Source: Aphanomyces cochlioides (lineage: Eukaryota > Oomycota > Saprolegniomycetes > Saprolegniales > Verrucalvaceae). From it: a stretch of DNA of 64,000 bases. The stretch is from assembly GCA_019828595.1 (NCBI GenBank), contig JAHQRK010000005.1:186001-250000 (forward strand), in the 5' to 3' direction. Both the position numbers and the translations under genes were made by a program. The notes beneath the pieces were generated by a model that saw nothing but the letters and a program-made list of their open reading frames with translations, was not told the origin of the DNA and ran no database searches. Numbering within the stretch: the first letter of the stretch is position 1; the number at the start of each line of letters is the position of its first letter. Below, piece by piece: positions 10,301 through 20,963 of the stretch.

Positions 10301-11947
10301 TTAGACGAGAGGGCCAAACTTGGAGTAGTCGGTGTGGTCCTTGGACACGTACTTCTTGAAGTTCTCCTTGAACATGCCGGCCAATTTGTGTGCCGTCTTG
10401 TCAAAGGCATCCTTGTCGGACCACGCATCGCGAGGATTCAACACGGATGGAGAAATGCTGCCCAACTTGGTAGGGACAGCCAAGCCAAAGATGGGGTCGA
10501 CCTTGAATTCAGACTTCTTGATCGAGCCATCCAAGATAGCGTCAATGCAAGCACGCGTGTCCTTGATCGACATGCGCTTGCCAACGCCGTATCCACCACC
10601 AGACCAGCCAGTGTTGACCAAGTACACATCGGATTTGTGCTTTTGGATCTTTTCTTGCAACAAGTCGGCGTACTTGGTAGGGTGGAGAGGCAAGAAAGCG
10701 GCACCGAAGCAAGCAGAGAAGGTAGCAGTGGGTTCAGTTACGCCACGTTCAGTACCGGCAACCTTGGCGGTGTAACCAGACAAGAAATGGTACATGGCCT
10801 GGCCATCGCTCAACTTGGAGACAGGTGGAAGGACACCGTAGGCATCGCACGTCAAGAAGACGATGTTGTTGGGGTGTCCACCCGACGAAGTTGGTTCATG
10901 GTTTTCAATGTGATGAATAGGGTAGCTCACACGGCCGTTTTCAGTCTTGGTCGTGTTGTAGTAGTCAGGTTCGTTGGTCTTGGGGTCGACGTAGACGTTT
11001 TCCAACATGGCATCACGCTTGATGGCACGGTAGATATCCGGCTCGTTTTCTTCGCTCAAGTTGATGGTCTTGGCGTAGCAACCACCTTCAAAGTTGAAGA
11101 TACCTTCGTCATCCCAGCCGTGTTCATCATCTCCGATCAAGTAGCGTTGAGGATCAGCAGACAAGGTAGTCTTGCCCGTGCCGGACAAACCAAAGAACAA
11201 GGCAGTGTCACGGTTCTTACCCTTGTTGGCAGAGCAATGCATTGCCATGATCTTTTCAAGAGGCAACCAGTAGTTCATCATGGAGAAGATACCCTTCTTC
11301 ATTTCACCGCCGTACCACGTACCACCAATGATGGCAACGTTCTTCTCAATGTTGAAGCCAACAAACACTTCAGAGTTCAAACCATGCTTCTTATAGTCTT
11401 CATCCGTGACCTTGCAAGCGTTGATGATGGTGAAATCAGGTTGGAAGTTTTCCACTTCTTCCTTGGTCTTGGCACGAATAAACATGTTTGTGACAAAGTG
11501 GTGTTGCCAAGCCAATTCAGTGATGATACGCACACGCTTGCGGGAGTTCTTGTTTGCACCACAGTAGCCATCAAAGACGTAGACCTTTTCAGCTTGATTG
11601 TAGTGGTCGGCGACCTTCTTGTGGAGTTCGTCAAACACAGAGGCCTTCATGGGTTGATTGATAGAGCCCCACCAGATGTTCTTCTTGGAGGGTTCTTGTT
11701 CGACAAAGTACTTGTCCTTTGGCGATCGTCCCGTAAACTTGCCCGTGTCAACCTTGAACGTGCCATTCGCGACAAATTGCCCTTCGTTGTTCTTCTTTTC
11801 ATGTTCGGCAATTTCGGCGTAGCTCAAGTTGCGGTAGACGGTCGCGTTCGTCTTGATTCCAACCTTTTCCAAGTCCTTAAAGGTCGACATGGCACGGGCC
11901 CATGTTCCCTTGTACGCTGGTTTCGCCACTCGAAGGATCGAAAGCAT
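10301..11947 (-). CDS. PCK1: Phosphoenolpyruvate carboxykinase (ATP)
   Basis: Catalyses oxaloacetate + ATP to phosphoenolpyruvate + CO2 + ADP, the committed step of gluconeogenesis. Single exon of 548 residues from the ATG at 11947, the usual size for the ATP-dependent family. Visible motifs: GRSPKDK (substrate-binding Arg), the P-loop [11 protein letters not shown], the metal-binding LIGDDEHGW, and [11 protein letters not shown]. The N-terminus [14 protein letters not shown] is basic and could be a mitochondrial presequence; the frame stays open to 12031 but the extra 28 residues look unlike a conserved start. The opposite strand is open for 589 codons across this gene, a by-product of its codon composition. 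The gene is divergent from kdsB, with 606 bases between the start codons. Confidence 0.95.
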   Translation of the reverse strand: MLSILRVAKPAYKGTWARAMSTFKDLEKVGIKTNATVYRNLSYAEIAEHEKKNNEGQFVANGTFKVDTGKFTGRSPKDKYFVEQEPSKKNIWWGSINQPMKASVFDELHKKVADHYNQAEKVYVFDGYCGANKNSRKRVRIITELAWQHHFVTNMFIRAKTKEEVENFQPDFTIINACKVTDEDYKKHGLNSEVFVGFNIEKNVAIIGGTWYGGEMKKGIFSMMNYWLPLEKIMAMHCSANKGKNRDTALFFGLSGTGKTTLSADPQRYLIGDDEHGWDDEGIFNFEGGCYAKTINLSEENEPDIYRAIKRDAMLENVYVDPKTNEPDYYNTTKTENGRVSYPIHHIENHEPTSSGGHPNNIVFLTCDAYGVLPPVSKLSDGQAMYHFLSGYTAKVAGTERGVTEPTATFSACFGAAFLPLHPTKYADLLQEKIQKHKSDVYLVNTGWSGGGYGVGKRMSIKDTRACIDAILDGSIKKSEFKVDPIFGLAVPTKLGSISPSVLNPRDAWSDKDAFDKTAHKLAGMFKENFKKYVSKDHTDYSKFGPLV

Positions 11948-12553
11948 CTTGTCGGCGACTTGGAAAATTCGAAAATGAGCAAAGATACCGCAAGTCCAAT
12001 TGAAAACCTTCGAAATCTTATTCAATATCACATAATATTCATTTCTAAAATACCTACAATTTGATTGGTTAAATCGTGTCGACAGTGGCGCGTCATGCTA
12101 CTTTTGTTCATATTTCAGCCAATCAGAATCAAGATTTGCACTTCACATAAACTTCCATAGAAAACTGCTGCCACATCCTATTGCACTCATTACGTCACCA
12201 AAAGCTTACAAGCTTTCAAAGAGTAAATTAGCGCTCCAGCTTGTCATTTTGTGCGCGGTGTCTTGTCTATACAGTACAGAAAAACAACTTCAAGTGCCAC
12301 TTCAACTTGAGATACAGAGGACATGTCCATGGGCGAACACGAACAACGTGCGGGTTCTATGTAACGAAAGCCTCATCTCTGGATCACTCGATAGGGAAGC
12401 TCGAAATTATTTTTTAATTCCTGCAAAAATTCAATAAAAATTACAAATAATTACTAGTATTTTATTAATTTTTTGTCGAGGGAAAAATCCCTAGTTGAAG
12501 ATTCCACGAAATCCTCGTGACTTGATTGGATTCGACGAGAGCCAATCCAAGTG
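11948..12553. promoter_or_regulatory. Divergent promoter region between PEPCK and KdsB genes
   Basis: Both neighbouring genes start outward from this stretch. ATTGG/CCAAT boxes lie at 12061-12073 (ttgattggttaaa) and 12116-12126 (cagccaatcag), the former about 115 bases upstream of the PEPCK start. The motif is typical of intergenic regions in this window. No gene is seen inside. Confidence 0.5.
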
Positions 12554-13330
12554 ATGGCGATGCGTGTGATCGGGATCATTCCAGCCCGCCTGCGCTCCAC
12601 TCGCTTTCCATCCAAGCCTCTCGCACTGCTATGCGGGAAGCCGATGATTCAGCACACGTATGAAGCTGCTTGCAAGGCCAAGTCGCTCCATCAAGTCTTG
12701 GTCGCGACTGACTCGTCAGAGATTGCCGCCATCGTGCCTGGAAACTCGCTCATGACAAACGAAGCATGCGAGAATGGAACAGCGCGCGTTCTAGATGCAC
12801 TACATCAACTCGACTCTACGTTCGATATTGTAGTCAATATCCAAGGCGACGAACCGCTTGTAAATCCAACCCATATTGATCTTTGTGTGGAAGCACTTGC
12901 GAACGATTCCAGCTGCGTGATGAGCACGCTGATGGCACCAATTCTTGAAGAAGATGAAGCGCGCAGTCCACATGTCGTCAAATGCGTGGCCGATCACCAA
13001 AGGTATAATTTTCTTCATTGTACCTTGGCCTCAAAGCCTGACTCTGCTAGTAATGCCATGTACTTCTCACGTGCGATGATTCCAGCGTCCAAGGACAATT
13101 CATTTGCACCAGATCGTTTCCACAAGCACATTGGACTCTACGCATTCCGTCGCTCTTTTCTCGTCGATGTGTTTCCAAAGCTCGTGCCGTGCCATATGAG
13201 CGAGGATTTAGAGCAGTTGCGAGTCCTCGAAGCGGGCTACAAGATCAAGATGGTCGTTGTTCCATTTGCATTACCTGGCGTGGATCTTCCGAGCGACGTT
13301 GCAAAGGTCGAAGCCTTGCTGAAAGAATAG
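12554..13330 (+). CDS. kdsB: 3-deoxy-manno-octulosonate cytidylyltransferase (CMP-KDO synthetase)
   Basis: Activates 3-deoxy-D-manno-oct-2-ulosonate with CTP to CMP-KDO. Motifs of the bacterial and plant enzymes are plain: IIPARLRSTRFPSKPL at the nucleotide site, NIQGDEPLV with the metal-binding Asp, VVKCVAD, MYFSRAMIP, KHIGLYAFRR and EDLEQLR. The frame stays open throughout, but 13003-13050 (GTATAA...CTAG, 48 bases, stop-free) interrupts the conserved VVKCVADHQ-S-NAMYFSRAMIP region and is best read as an in-frame intron. Splicing gives exons 12554-13002 and 13051-13330 and 242 residues, against 248 for E. coli KdsB. An ATG at 12560 is an alternative start. KDO is known from Gram-negative LPS and plant rhamnogalacturonan II, so its role in this organism is open. 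Confidence 0.9.
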   Translation: MAMRVIGIIPARLRSTRFPSKPLALLCGKPMIQHTYEAACKAKSLHQVLVATDSSEIAAIVPGNSLMTNEACENGTARVLDALHQLDSTFDIVVNIQGDEPLVNPTHIDLCVEALANDSSCVMSTLMAPILEEDEARSPHVVKCVADHQRYNFLHCTLASKPDSASNAMYFSRAMIPASKDNSFAPDRFHKHIGLYAFRRSFLVDVFPKLVPCHMSEDLEQLRVLEAGYKIKMVVVPFALPGVDLPSDVAKVEALLKE

Positions 13331-13723
13331 AATTGAAATTTCACACATTTGAAATGTCTATTATAGTTTGTTCGAGTCGCAATCAAAGACACAAGAGGAT
13401 GTTAGGCAGAGGCGCTCATCCTGTAAGCATTACATACATCAGGAGACACGGCGAAATGATCCTCTCGTCCAGCCACGTCATGTTTCGCCAGCTTTTGTCA
13501 TCCATCTGGACATGAGGCCAATCGAATCTACCATTGATATGATTGGACGAAAATTAAATTTTGAATAATTTTGATTGGTCGAGTTTTTATTTTTGACGAA
13601 TTTCATTGGCTGTTAGGAACTGGCGTTTTTTTCTTTGACAAGACTCAACTGGCATCTTTGGTTTTCTTGTCGTGCCAGCAACGATGGCGCTCGTCGCGGA
13701 AGCTGCAGGATCTCATTAAATAC
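13331..13723. other. Intergenic, no gene seen
   Basis: Short open stretches have no motifs. ATTGG boxes at 13571-13580 and about 13604 lie between the kdsB gene and the convergent minus-strand gene. Confidence 0.5.
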
Positions 13724-14197
13724 TTAAGAGCACTCGTAATGGACTTGGTCGCTTGGATAAACCGGTAGACGGAGCTCATCTGACGTGGAATCATCGCGAT
13801 TCATGCGACTCGGAAGGCATTCGAAGCGCATTTCAATGTCATCGGCTTGTTTGAAATGCGCTTGCATGTCGCGATAAAATGCAGCGAGTTGAACATCGTC
13901 GTCGTCGTCGTAGAGCACGGGGGATTGCACAAGCCTTCTCGTGACCATCGCGGTGGCCATGATCGCATTCGCTTGCTGACATTGCTTGCGAAACGCACAA
14001 ATGTCGTCGACCACGTCATCTTCCGATGTTTGCTCGCTCATGTGTCTTGCGAGCGCTGCTTGAGCGTCTTGAATGGCGCGAGTCATGATCTCAAGAACTT
14101 CAGCAATAGCATGCGAGGGTGATGGTGGTGGCGGAACGGAGATCCGCGGAAGCGTGAACGGAAACGAGAGCACTCCAACACTAGACGTATCGACCAT
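13724..14197 (-). CDS. Hypothetical acidic helical protein
   Basis: A 157-residue single-exon frame with a good ATG and no recognised family. Residues 15-30 are Pro-rich (PRISVPPPPSPS). A predicted helical region EVLEIMTRAIQDAQAALARHM follows, with regularly spaced hydrophobics, then an Asp run (DDDDD) before a second possible helix AAFYRDMQAHFKQADD. It lies downstream of and parallel to the seryl-tRNA synthetase gene, whose stop codon is 187 bases upstream of this start. Length and codon composition resemble its neighbours, so it is probably real, but no function can be given. Confidence 0.5.
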   Translation of the reverse strand: MVDTSSVGVLSFPFTLPRISVPPPPSPSHAIAEVLEIMTRAIQDAQAALARHMSEQTSEDDVVDDICAFRKQCQQANAIMATAMVTRRLVQSPVLYDDDDDVQLAAFYRDMQAHFKQADDIEMRFECLPSRMNRDDSTSDELRLPVYPSDQVHYECS

Positions 14198-14383
14198 GTC
14201 TGCTCAAATGCTTGAAGGCGTGAAAATGGTAATAATATTCGCAAATTTATTGCAGTATACAAACCTCCAGTTATTTTAAATCCATGTCGACAAAAGAGCG
14301 AGTATGAGCTATTTTTGACGATGTACCATGGCGGCACTGCTCCATCATGTCTGCTGATATCATGATTGGGACTCGATTGTTGT

Positions 14384-15931
14384 TTAATGTTTTCGAATAC
14401 GATCCTGCATGAGATAAGGTCGTAGCACGGCTGGAACACGCACGGAGCCATCGGCTTCTTGGTACGTTTCCAAAATGCTGATCAATATCCGCGGCACGGC
14501 AATGGCGGTCCCATTGAGCGTCGCGACAAATTGGGGCTTGTCTTCAATTTTATGGCGAATGTTGAGACGTCGCGCTTGATAATCAGTGCAGTTCGACAAG
14601 CTTGAAATTTCATTGTAACTTGCGCGACCAGGCATCCATGCTAGGATATCCCACTTGCGGTATGCCGGAGCTCCAAGATCTTCTGTCGCCATGTCGACCA
14701 CCTAGTTACAAACATCACATGATGGAACACGTTATGTTTACCTGGCAATGAAGACCCAATTCAGATACGAGCTCGACTTGCACGGCGAGCAGCTCATTCA
14801 TCATCTCTTCAGCTTGTTCCATCGTACCTATTGAGCCCACAAAATCATGACAGGATCAGTGAGGCAGAGTGAGCTTACAGTAAGCAAACATTTCGACTTT
14901 GCTAAATTGATGGATGCGATACAAGCCTTTGGTTTCCTTGCCGCCGTGACCAACTTCAGTGCGGAAACAGTGGCCAAATGCAGCGACTTTCTTTGGTAAG
15001 TCCTTGGTGGTGTGCAGCATCGAGTCGCCGTACATGGCAGCAAGTGGTATTTCAGCGGTACCGACAAGACACAAATCCGAGTTGGCGATCGAGTACACTT
15101 GCGTCGCATCTCCACGAGGTTGGAAACCTATAAGGAATGAGCAAACGTAGCTCATGGTGGTTCATACCGCAGCCTTCAACATTCGACGAGTGCGCGACAT
15201 CAGGAGGTAGATGAATGGTAAATCCTTTGGCACGCAACTTGGCCATGCTCCAATGCACCAACGCCAATTCCAGGAGAGCACCTAACATAGCATGGTTGAT
15301 TCATGTGAGCAGCGAAGTTGTGTACCTTCGTTCTTTAGCGTCGCAAAGCGTGCACCCGCGATTTTAGTGTTCATGTCAAGAATGCCCAAATCGGTCGCAA
15401 TGTCAAAATGGTCTTTTGGCTCAAAGTCAAACGTTGGCTTGGTGCCGATCGTTTTCAACACGACCGAGTTTTCTTCAGGACCAACAGGACTATCAGGATG
15501 CGTACGGTTAGGAATTAGCAAAGCTTCACGTTCCTATATCCCCAACAATGTCATAAAAAGCAGAACGGAATGGAATCAAACCAGTTCATCATTGAGTGCT
15601 TCAAGCGACGCTTCCAGAGCTGCCAATTCGCTCTTGATTGCACGACCGCGCTCAATATTTCCACCTTGTTTGGCCAGTGCATTTCTTTCTTGGCGCAATC
15701 GGTACACTTGATTCGTTGCGCTACCTAGGAGCCGAATCTCTAGTCGATGAAGCTTTGTCATGTGGTACCATATTCAGCGTACAAGGACGCGACTCGCGCT
15801 GGATCTCCACCACTTTTCCGAATGGCAACATTGTGGATCATGTCATCCAAGTTGGCGCTCAGCGCTTTGAAATCGAGCCGAGACTTTATGGTCGAGAACG
15901 ACCGTCGGCACCATGTAGCAAGGATGACCAT
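14384..15931 (-). CDS. SARS2: Seryl-tRNA synthetase, mitochondrial/bacterial type
   Basis: Charges tRNA-Ser with serine. Seven exons: 15931-15769, 15724-15582, 15533-15326, 15281-15168, 15127-14879, 14827-14742 and 14701-14384. They are joined by GT-AG introns of 44, 48, 44, 40, 51 and 40 bases and give 426 residues in one consistent frame. The N-terminus [15 protein letters not shown] looks like a mitochondrial presequence. The tRNA-binding coiled coil contains [15 protein letters not shown]. Class II motifs are visible: [11 protein letters not shown], motif 2 in [18 protein letters not shown], and motif 3 in [20 protein letters not shown]. The tail VPAVLRPYL matches the bacterial-type enzyme. 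A cytosolic paralogue would be expected elsewhere in the genome. Confidence 0.93.
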
Positions 15932-16554
15932 GGAAGTGGCGGATTCAATTTTGAACGTTTGATACTCATTGGCCTGTGGAATCCGGATAGATTATCCGGA
16001 CAAATGAAGATGTGGCGGCAACAAAAACAAGGGCAGAGCCAAAGAAAGGCTGCTGCACAGAGCAATAACATGTCCAAGCGGAAGGACCAACTTTGGGACG
16101 ACAGCTACAAGTTTAAAGGAGGCGTCTACAGAAAAGCCTCCCACGAGGAAATCTTATCGTACAGTATGAACTGTTGAAATCAATAAGTATTAAATGACGA
16201 AGGTATTATCAAGTGTGCTACTGTTTTGCCATTGGTGAGAATATTTGGAGGCTGAGCAGTACAGGGAACGACGGAAAGTAATCCTAAGTGGTACTCCAAA
16301 ATACAACGATTCATCGCTTCTAATTGGATAGTTTTAGAAAAAATGTCGTCCAATCAAATCAACGCAGGCGATAATAATATTCATATTTTTATTATATTAT
16401 CAAGTGTATTTTAATATGGAGTGGCAGGAAACACAACTTGACTTGATATGCTTACAAAATGCTGCAATGTATGCAATTTCAGAAATGTCCAATCGAAGAT
16501 GTATTTCAAATTGTATTGACCGGTATGATGGAGACAGTAGAATGATAAGCGTTT

Positions 16555-16636
16555 GACGCGGTGGCGCAGCGGTTATGTGCGACGGCATCCATGATGATTG
16601 AGGAAGGGGCCCGGGTTCGAGACCCGGGCAGCGTCA
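16555..16636 (+). ncRNA. tRNA-like sequence with pol III A and B boxes
   Basis: 82 bases that pair GACGC at the 5' end with GCGTC at the 3' end. They contain an A box (TGGCGCAGCGG) and a B box (GGTTCGAGACC) about 50 bases apart, followed by a T run (16641-16645) that could terminate RNA polymerase III. The T arm is a strong GC hairpin, but no canonical anticodon arm can be folded. It is therefore more likely a tRNA-derived SINE-type or pseudo-tRNA than a working tRNA. It lies inside the pogo-like element, downstream of the transposase. Confidence 0.5.
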
Positions 16637-16731
16637 AACTTTTTCCATTTTTTAATTCAATTATACTATAAATATTGTAATAAATTGCATACATTTATTC
16701 AATCACTGAAAATATTTTTTAATAATATTTT

Positions 16732-17908
16732 TCAACTCATATCAACACCGACTGGCTTTGGCAACGCCTTGGTGAAACTTGCGCGCACCTCGCTCTCGGT
16801 TATAAGTTCCCATGCCATGATGGCTCGATTTATCATCACAAGGCGCTTGTCAGCACAGGTAAGACACACCTCCGATTCGGCTAAGAATAGATCACGCAGG
16901 TGCTGCTTAAACGGTCCCATGATTGAAACGTCCAAGGGCTGACAGTGGCTTGTACTGTTCGGGGAGAGCAGCAAGATGGCATCCCATCTCTTCTTGTACA
17001 ATTCGGTATGATGCATCACTGACATGGCTGTCAAAGTTATCCACGAGTAGGACGGACGGACCATTCACCGCGGGTGCAAACACATTCCAAAGGTACATTT
17101 CCCACACCTTTCGGTTCATCCAGCCTCGTTCCTGGACAGCGTAATAGTGTCCTCTAGGATACCGATCAAGCTCCTTCATATCAATTGTACCTCCAGGAGC
17201 CCCCTTGATGACAAACAGAATTGGCAGCTTCACACCATCGGCTCGAACAGTTAGTACCGCCGTCATGCGGTATGCATGTTTGTCTCCAGTCGATGTCTTC
17301 GATGATCCCCCGCGAATGGCCCATATGATCTTCGGTGACATATCATAGTACATTCCGGTTTCATCCACGTTGTAGATGGAGTCATCGTCAAATCCAAGAT
17401 ATTCCCGGTGGAAGGCAGCGCCAAACTCAGCACGAAGAGCATCCAAGTCAGCTTGCGGCATTTTGGTGAACGTGCTGATCTGACGACTGAATCCATGTCG
17501 ATGGGAGAATCTTTCAAGGAGCCGAAGAAGAGACTTGTACGCTGTCTTGTTGGCTTGCTTGCTTTCAATGTAAGCGGCATACCATTCAGGTACGTGTTGC
17601 TTGAGAAATTGAATCATGTGGCTTGCTGATAGTGGCTTCTCTTCGGAGCGCAAGATTGTCATGTGCTCAACGAGCTCCGCGACACATGGAATGATCTCCT
17701 TTCGACCGATATTTCCGGTCTTCTTTCGTTTCTGTGATCCTTTATAGCCAAGTATGCGCTCAGGATGCGCAATCCATTTCTGCAGCGTATTGCGTTTGAT
17801 GCACATGGCCTCGGCAACAGATCGCAGCGTTTCGCCAGCCTGTACTCGGCCGATTGCAGTCTTCTTCTCAATTATTGTGTGCTGGTGTCGGCGAACCATC
17901 GCTTGCAT
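16732..17908 (-). pseudogene. Pogo/Tigger-type DDE transposase with one frameshift
   Basis: DDE_1-type transposase. The N-terminal helix-turn-helix is visible in QAGETLRSVAEAMCIKRNTL. Catalytic acids are in YNVDETGMYYD (first Asp), VLLVDNFDSH (second) and CQPLDVSIMGPFK (third). The frame from 17908 closes at 16907, while the conserved LLSPNSTSHCQPLDV continuation lies in another frame down to 16732. A single-base indel near 16950-17000 therefore breaks the gene. Combined length of about 390 residues is normal for the family. It would be inactive unless the frameshift is a sequencing error, although its terminal repeats are intact. Confidence 0.85.
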
Positions 17909-18490
17909 CGCAAAATGAAATACAGTATAGTCACTTGGTGATTAATTTTTTAAAATTGAGTCTTTCAAATCACTTTCCCCGCGAAAATATTATCCACCAA
18001 TCAAATTTGTCGAATGCTAAGTACTATATTTCATTGGATAAAATATTCGACTTTGATCAAAAGTACCACTTAGGATTACTTTCCGTCGTTCCCTGTAAAT
18101 CAAAAGGTTCTTTATGAGATTATTTATGACGGATAAAATTGAAAGCAGAGTACACACGAGAAAATGCTGAATGATTGGAAACAAGGACAAGTTGAATAGG
18201 CGTGAATGTAAGGTTAGAATCTAGTCACGAGACGATCAAAACCAACAAACTCGTTTCTTATGGTGATTACATGGGCAGCTGGTGAGTATTCGATATGGTC
18301 ATCTCAGTGGTCATCTCAGATTGAATGCTTGGACTATGATATATTATGTACTGTCAAAAGTAATATTTGAACCTCTGAAAAATGCGTTTCTTCGTGGGAG
18401 GCTTTTCTGTATTCAGGTCATTATGTGACTAGAGGTTTCGCGTGTGGCCAACGAAGTTGATGAAGTGTTCTCCCCGCGCATTATGAATCA

Positions 18491-20508
18491 TTGGTGCCTC
18501 TTCATACTATTGAGCAGCGTTCGATTTGCCGCTATTGCGAAGCGAAGATTTGGCCAGGCGAAGAAAAGGACTGCTGCGGTGGAGGCACTCGAGTGCTGCC
18601 TGTTGCTACCTGGCCTGACACACCCGAGTTTCGCGAATACATTGCTTTGTTCAAAACCAGAGGGTTTGTCAATAACACTCGCCGGTACAACGCCCTCTTT
18701 GCCTTTACATCTATTGGTACCAAAGAAATTATTCACGGCAACGGTGGGCCGAGATCTTATACAATCCAAGGCGCTTTGCATCATTTGATTGGACCAATGT
18801 TGCCTGTGGACGAAGAACAAGCCAGTTACGCCCAGATCTACATTACGGATCCTCAAACGCAAGCAAGCATACGACGAAGAATGCTTGGGGGAAATCTTAA
18901 TGTGTCAACTGTGACGAAAATCCAGCGTCTACTACTACAGCACAACGCGTTCACCCAGCTGTACAAGCATGCGAAGGATATTCCAAAGGATGACGACATA
19001 TGAGAATTGTGCTCACTGCTCAGCCTCGAAGCAACAGCCGAACGCATAACCTTCCTACGTGTTCTGAAATCGCTGTTCTTTTTTCAGAAACGTCCAAGTC
19101 AGGGCGTCATATCTTACTGCATGGTATTGATGGCCCCGTACTCAGCGAAGTTCAGCGAAACTATCACGTTGGTAAACATGTGCGTTTGGATCGACAACCT
19201 GGGGAACAACGCTTATTTCGCATTAAGGAATTTCATTCGGCATATGACCCGCTTCAATACCCTTTGCTCTTTCCCACTGGGACTTTGGGGTGGTCGTTTG
19301 ACAACAAGAGCGGTCGCAATCATGAAAACGTGAGTTTGAACGATTATGCTCGGTACCATTTGTACGAGCGCGGTGCATTCTCTCCATTACATGCCAGCGG
19401 ACCTCTATTTCAAGTGTTTGCAGTCGACAATTTTGCAAAGGTGGAAAACCAAAGGCTTCGATATATTCGTGACCAAACCAACAACCTCCGCAGCGACACG
19501 TACCGCGCACTTCATGACGCTGTTTCGGATGATGTGGACCTCAGAAGCATTGGAAAAAGGATTGTTTTGCCGTCATCTTATACGAGTGGACCTCGGTACA
19601 TGAGACAACGTTACCTTGACGCCATGGCAATTGTTCGCAAGTTCGGTCGACCAGACCTTTTTATCACTGTGACATGCAATCCAAAGTGGGTTGAAATCGA
19701 CAGGGAGCTGGAATTGGCGAAAGACGACTATGGATTTAAACGATCTCCAGCTGATCGACCTGACTTAGTGACGCGCATGTTCCGTCTCAAGCTCTTAGCC
19801 ATTGAAGCCATGCTGTACAAGGGGGAAGTTTTGGGTCGACAAGCTGCGTGTGTTCGTGTTGTCGAATTCCAAAAGCGTGGTCTGCCTCATGCCCATATGT
19901 TGGTCATATTCACTGGGGACGACAAAATCAAGACAGCTGCCGATATTGACAGTATTATCAGTGCAGAAATCCCCGACAAGGAAAAGAATCCAAGACTGCA
20001 CGAAATTATTACAACCTGCATGATTCACAAATGCAGCGACCGATGCCTGGAAAACGGGAAGTGCAAGAAAAACTTTCCAAAAGCATACTGCAACGAAACA
20101 TCAGAAGGCAGCGATGGATATCCACTCTACCGTCGTCGCCGCTCTTCGGCAGAGCGGCCCTCTGAGTATACCAACCAATATGTTATTCCGTACTGCCCAA
20201 CGTTGAGTGCCATGTTCGACTGCCACATCAATGTCGAGGCGTGTACAAGTATATCTTCAGTCAAGTACCTGTACAAGTACATCTACAAGGGCTCAGACCG
20301 CTCAAATTATCAAGTTGAGTCCGGTGAACTTGACGAAATCAGGCAATACCAAGATGCCCGCTATGTATCGTGCTGTGAGGCCCTCACACGCATTTTCTCT
20401 TTCGACATGTTCAAACGATCTCACGCTGTCGAGAAAGCGCATAGTCGCCTTGAGCATCATCTAAGCGCATGGTCATCATTGTCTTGCCGTCAAATGCGCG
20501 GTGAATAG
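18491..20508 (+). pseudogene. Helitron Rep fragment (HUH nuclease part), frameshifted
   Basis: N-terminal part of a Helitron rolling-circle transposase. The first block (18491-19003) shows the Cys-containing start ICRYCEAKIWPGEEKDCC. It ends at a frame break at about 19000, after which the second block (to 20508) carries the Helitron_like_N and Rep regions. Rep motif 1 is FITVTCNPKW, motif 2 (the HUH) is GLPHAHML, and the third is VKYLYKYIYKG; an EACRR-like region (DARYVSCCEALTRIFSF) follows. The C-terminal PIF1 helicase expected next (about 600-700 residues) is absent. It starts about 80 bases after the end of MITE copy 1. Element termini were not identified. Confidence 0.85.
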
Positions 20509-20963
20509 GACTGGGTACCTCGAGCGTCTGTATTATCACTGATAAGTCGTTCGTGTTATCTGTGCAAGTACTGGCATTTTTGCACAACAAAACAGGGAAA
20601 CTATTGAGGCCAATTCGAAGTAAAATAAGAAAGAAGTGAATAAGGAGTGCGAAGTAAATGCCGTCTCCTTAGTTTCAAAATGATATGATCTCTGATTGGA
20701 TAATTTATTTTTCTTTCGGTACGAGTCGACGGTTTTTTGGTCAGGACATGATTTATCTTCTGACGAAAAAAATATTCGTCAGTGAACAGTAGCCAATCAG
20801 AATGCTCGGCGTTAACTTATTTTTTACTTCGAACTGGGCCTGAATCAAATTCAAAATTCATAGTATGGCTTCAAACGTTTCATGTGTGTGAGCAAATCTT
20901 TGTTTTTTCCATAGCAAAACGCTCCACCCAGGGGCGTAGCCCTGGCCTCACCCTGGTGATAAC
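20509..20963. other. Intergenic, no gene seen
   Basis: AT-rich DNA between the Helitron fragment and the 3' end of the minus-strand gene. A CCAAT box lies near 20790-20800. Nothing else is recognised. Confidence 0.5.

Larger units (their letters stand above)
16262..18095 (-). mobile_element. Pogo-like (Tc1/mariner superfamily) transposon, 1,834 bases
   Basis: Terminal inverted repeats are identical for 34 bases at 16262-16295 and 18062-18095, beginning CAGGGAACGACGG. The flanking TA at 16260-16261 and 18096-18097 is the target duplication. The insertion site is inside MITE copy 1, and intact MITE copies show the joined sequence. The element carries one minus-strand transposase with a frameshift and a tRNA-like segment. 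Identical terminal repeats argue for a fairly recent insertion. Confidence 0.92.
16129..18409 (-). repeat. MITE copy 1, split by a pogo-like transposon
   Basis: Reverse-orientation copy of the 427-base MITE also found at 33464-33890 and 58028-58454. Its ends start with CAG and carry an inverted repeat including AAGCCTCCCACGA. TA dinucleotides flank it at 16127-16128 and 18410-18411, as expected for a Tc1/mariner-type target duplication. Its two halves (16129-16261 and 18096-18409) are separated by the 1,834-base element listed next. The right half also has a short internal duplication near 18300-18320 not present in the other copies. Confidence 0.88.

Noticed and set aside
10295..12064. 589-codon open frame on the plus strand across the PEPCK gene
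   Set aside because: It is exactly antisense to a highly conserved enzyme; its protein has no motifs, and such shadows arise from the codon composition of the real gene.
16555..16636. Calling this a functional tRNA
   Set aside because: The acceptor ends, A box and B box are good, but no 5-base-pair anticodon stem with a 7-base loop can be drawn, so no isotype can be assigned.
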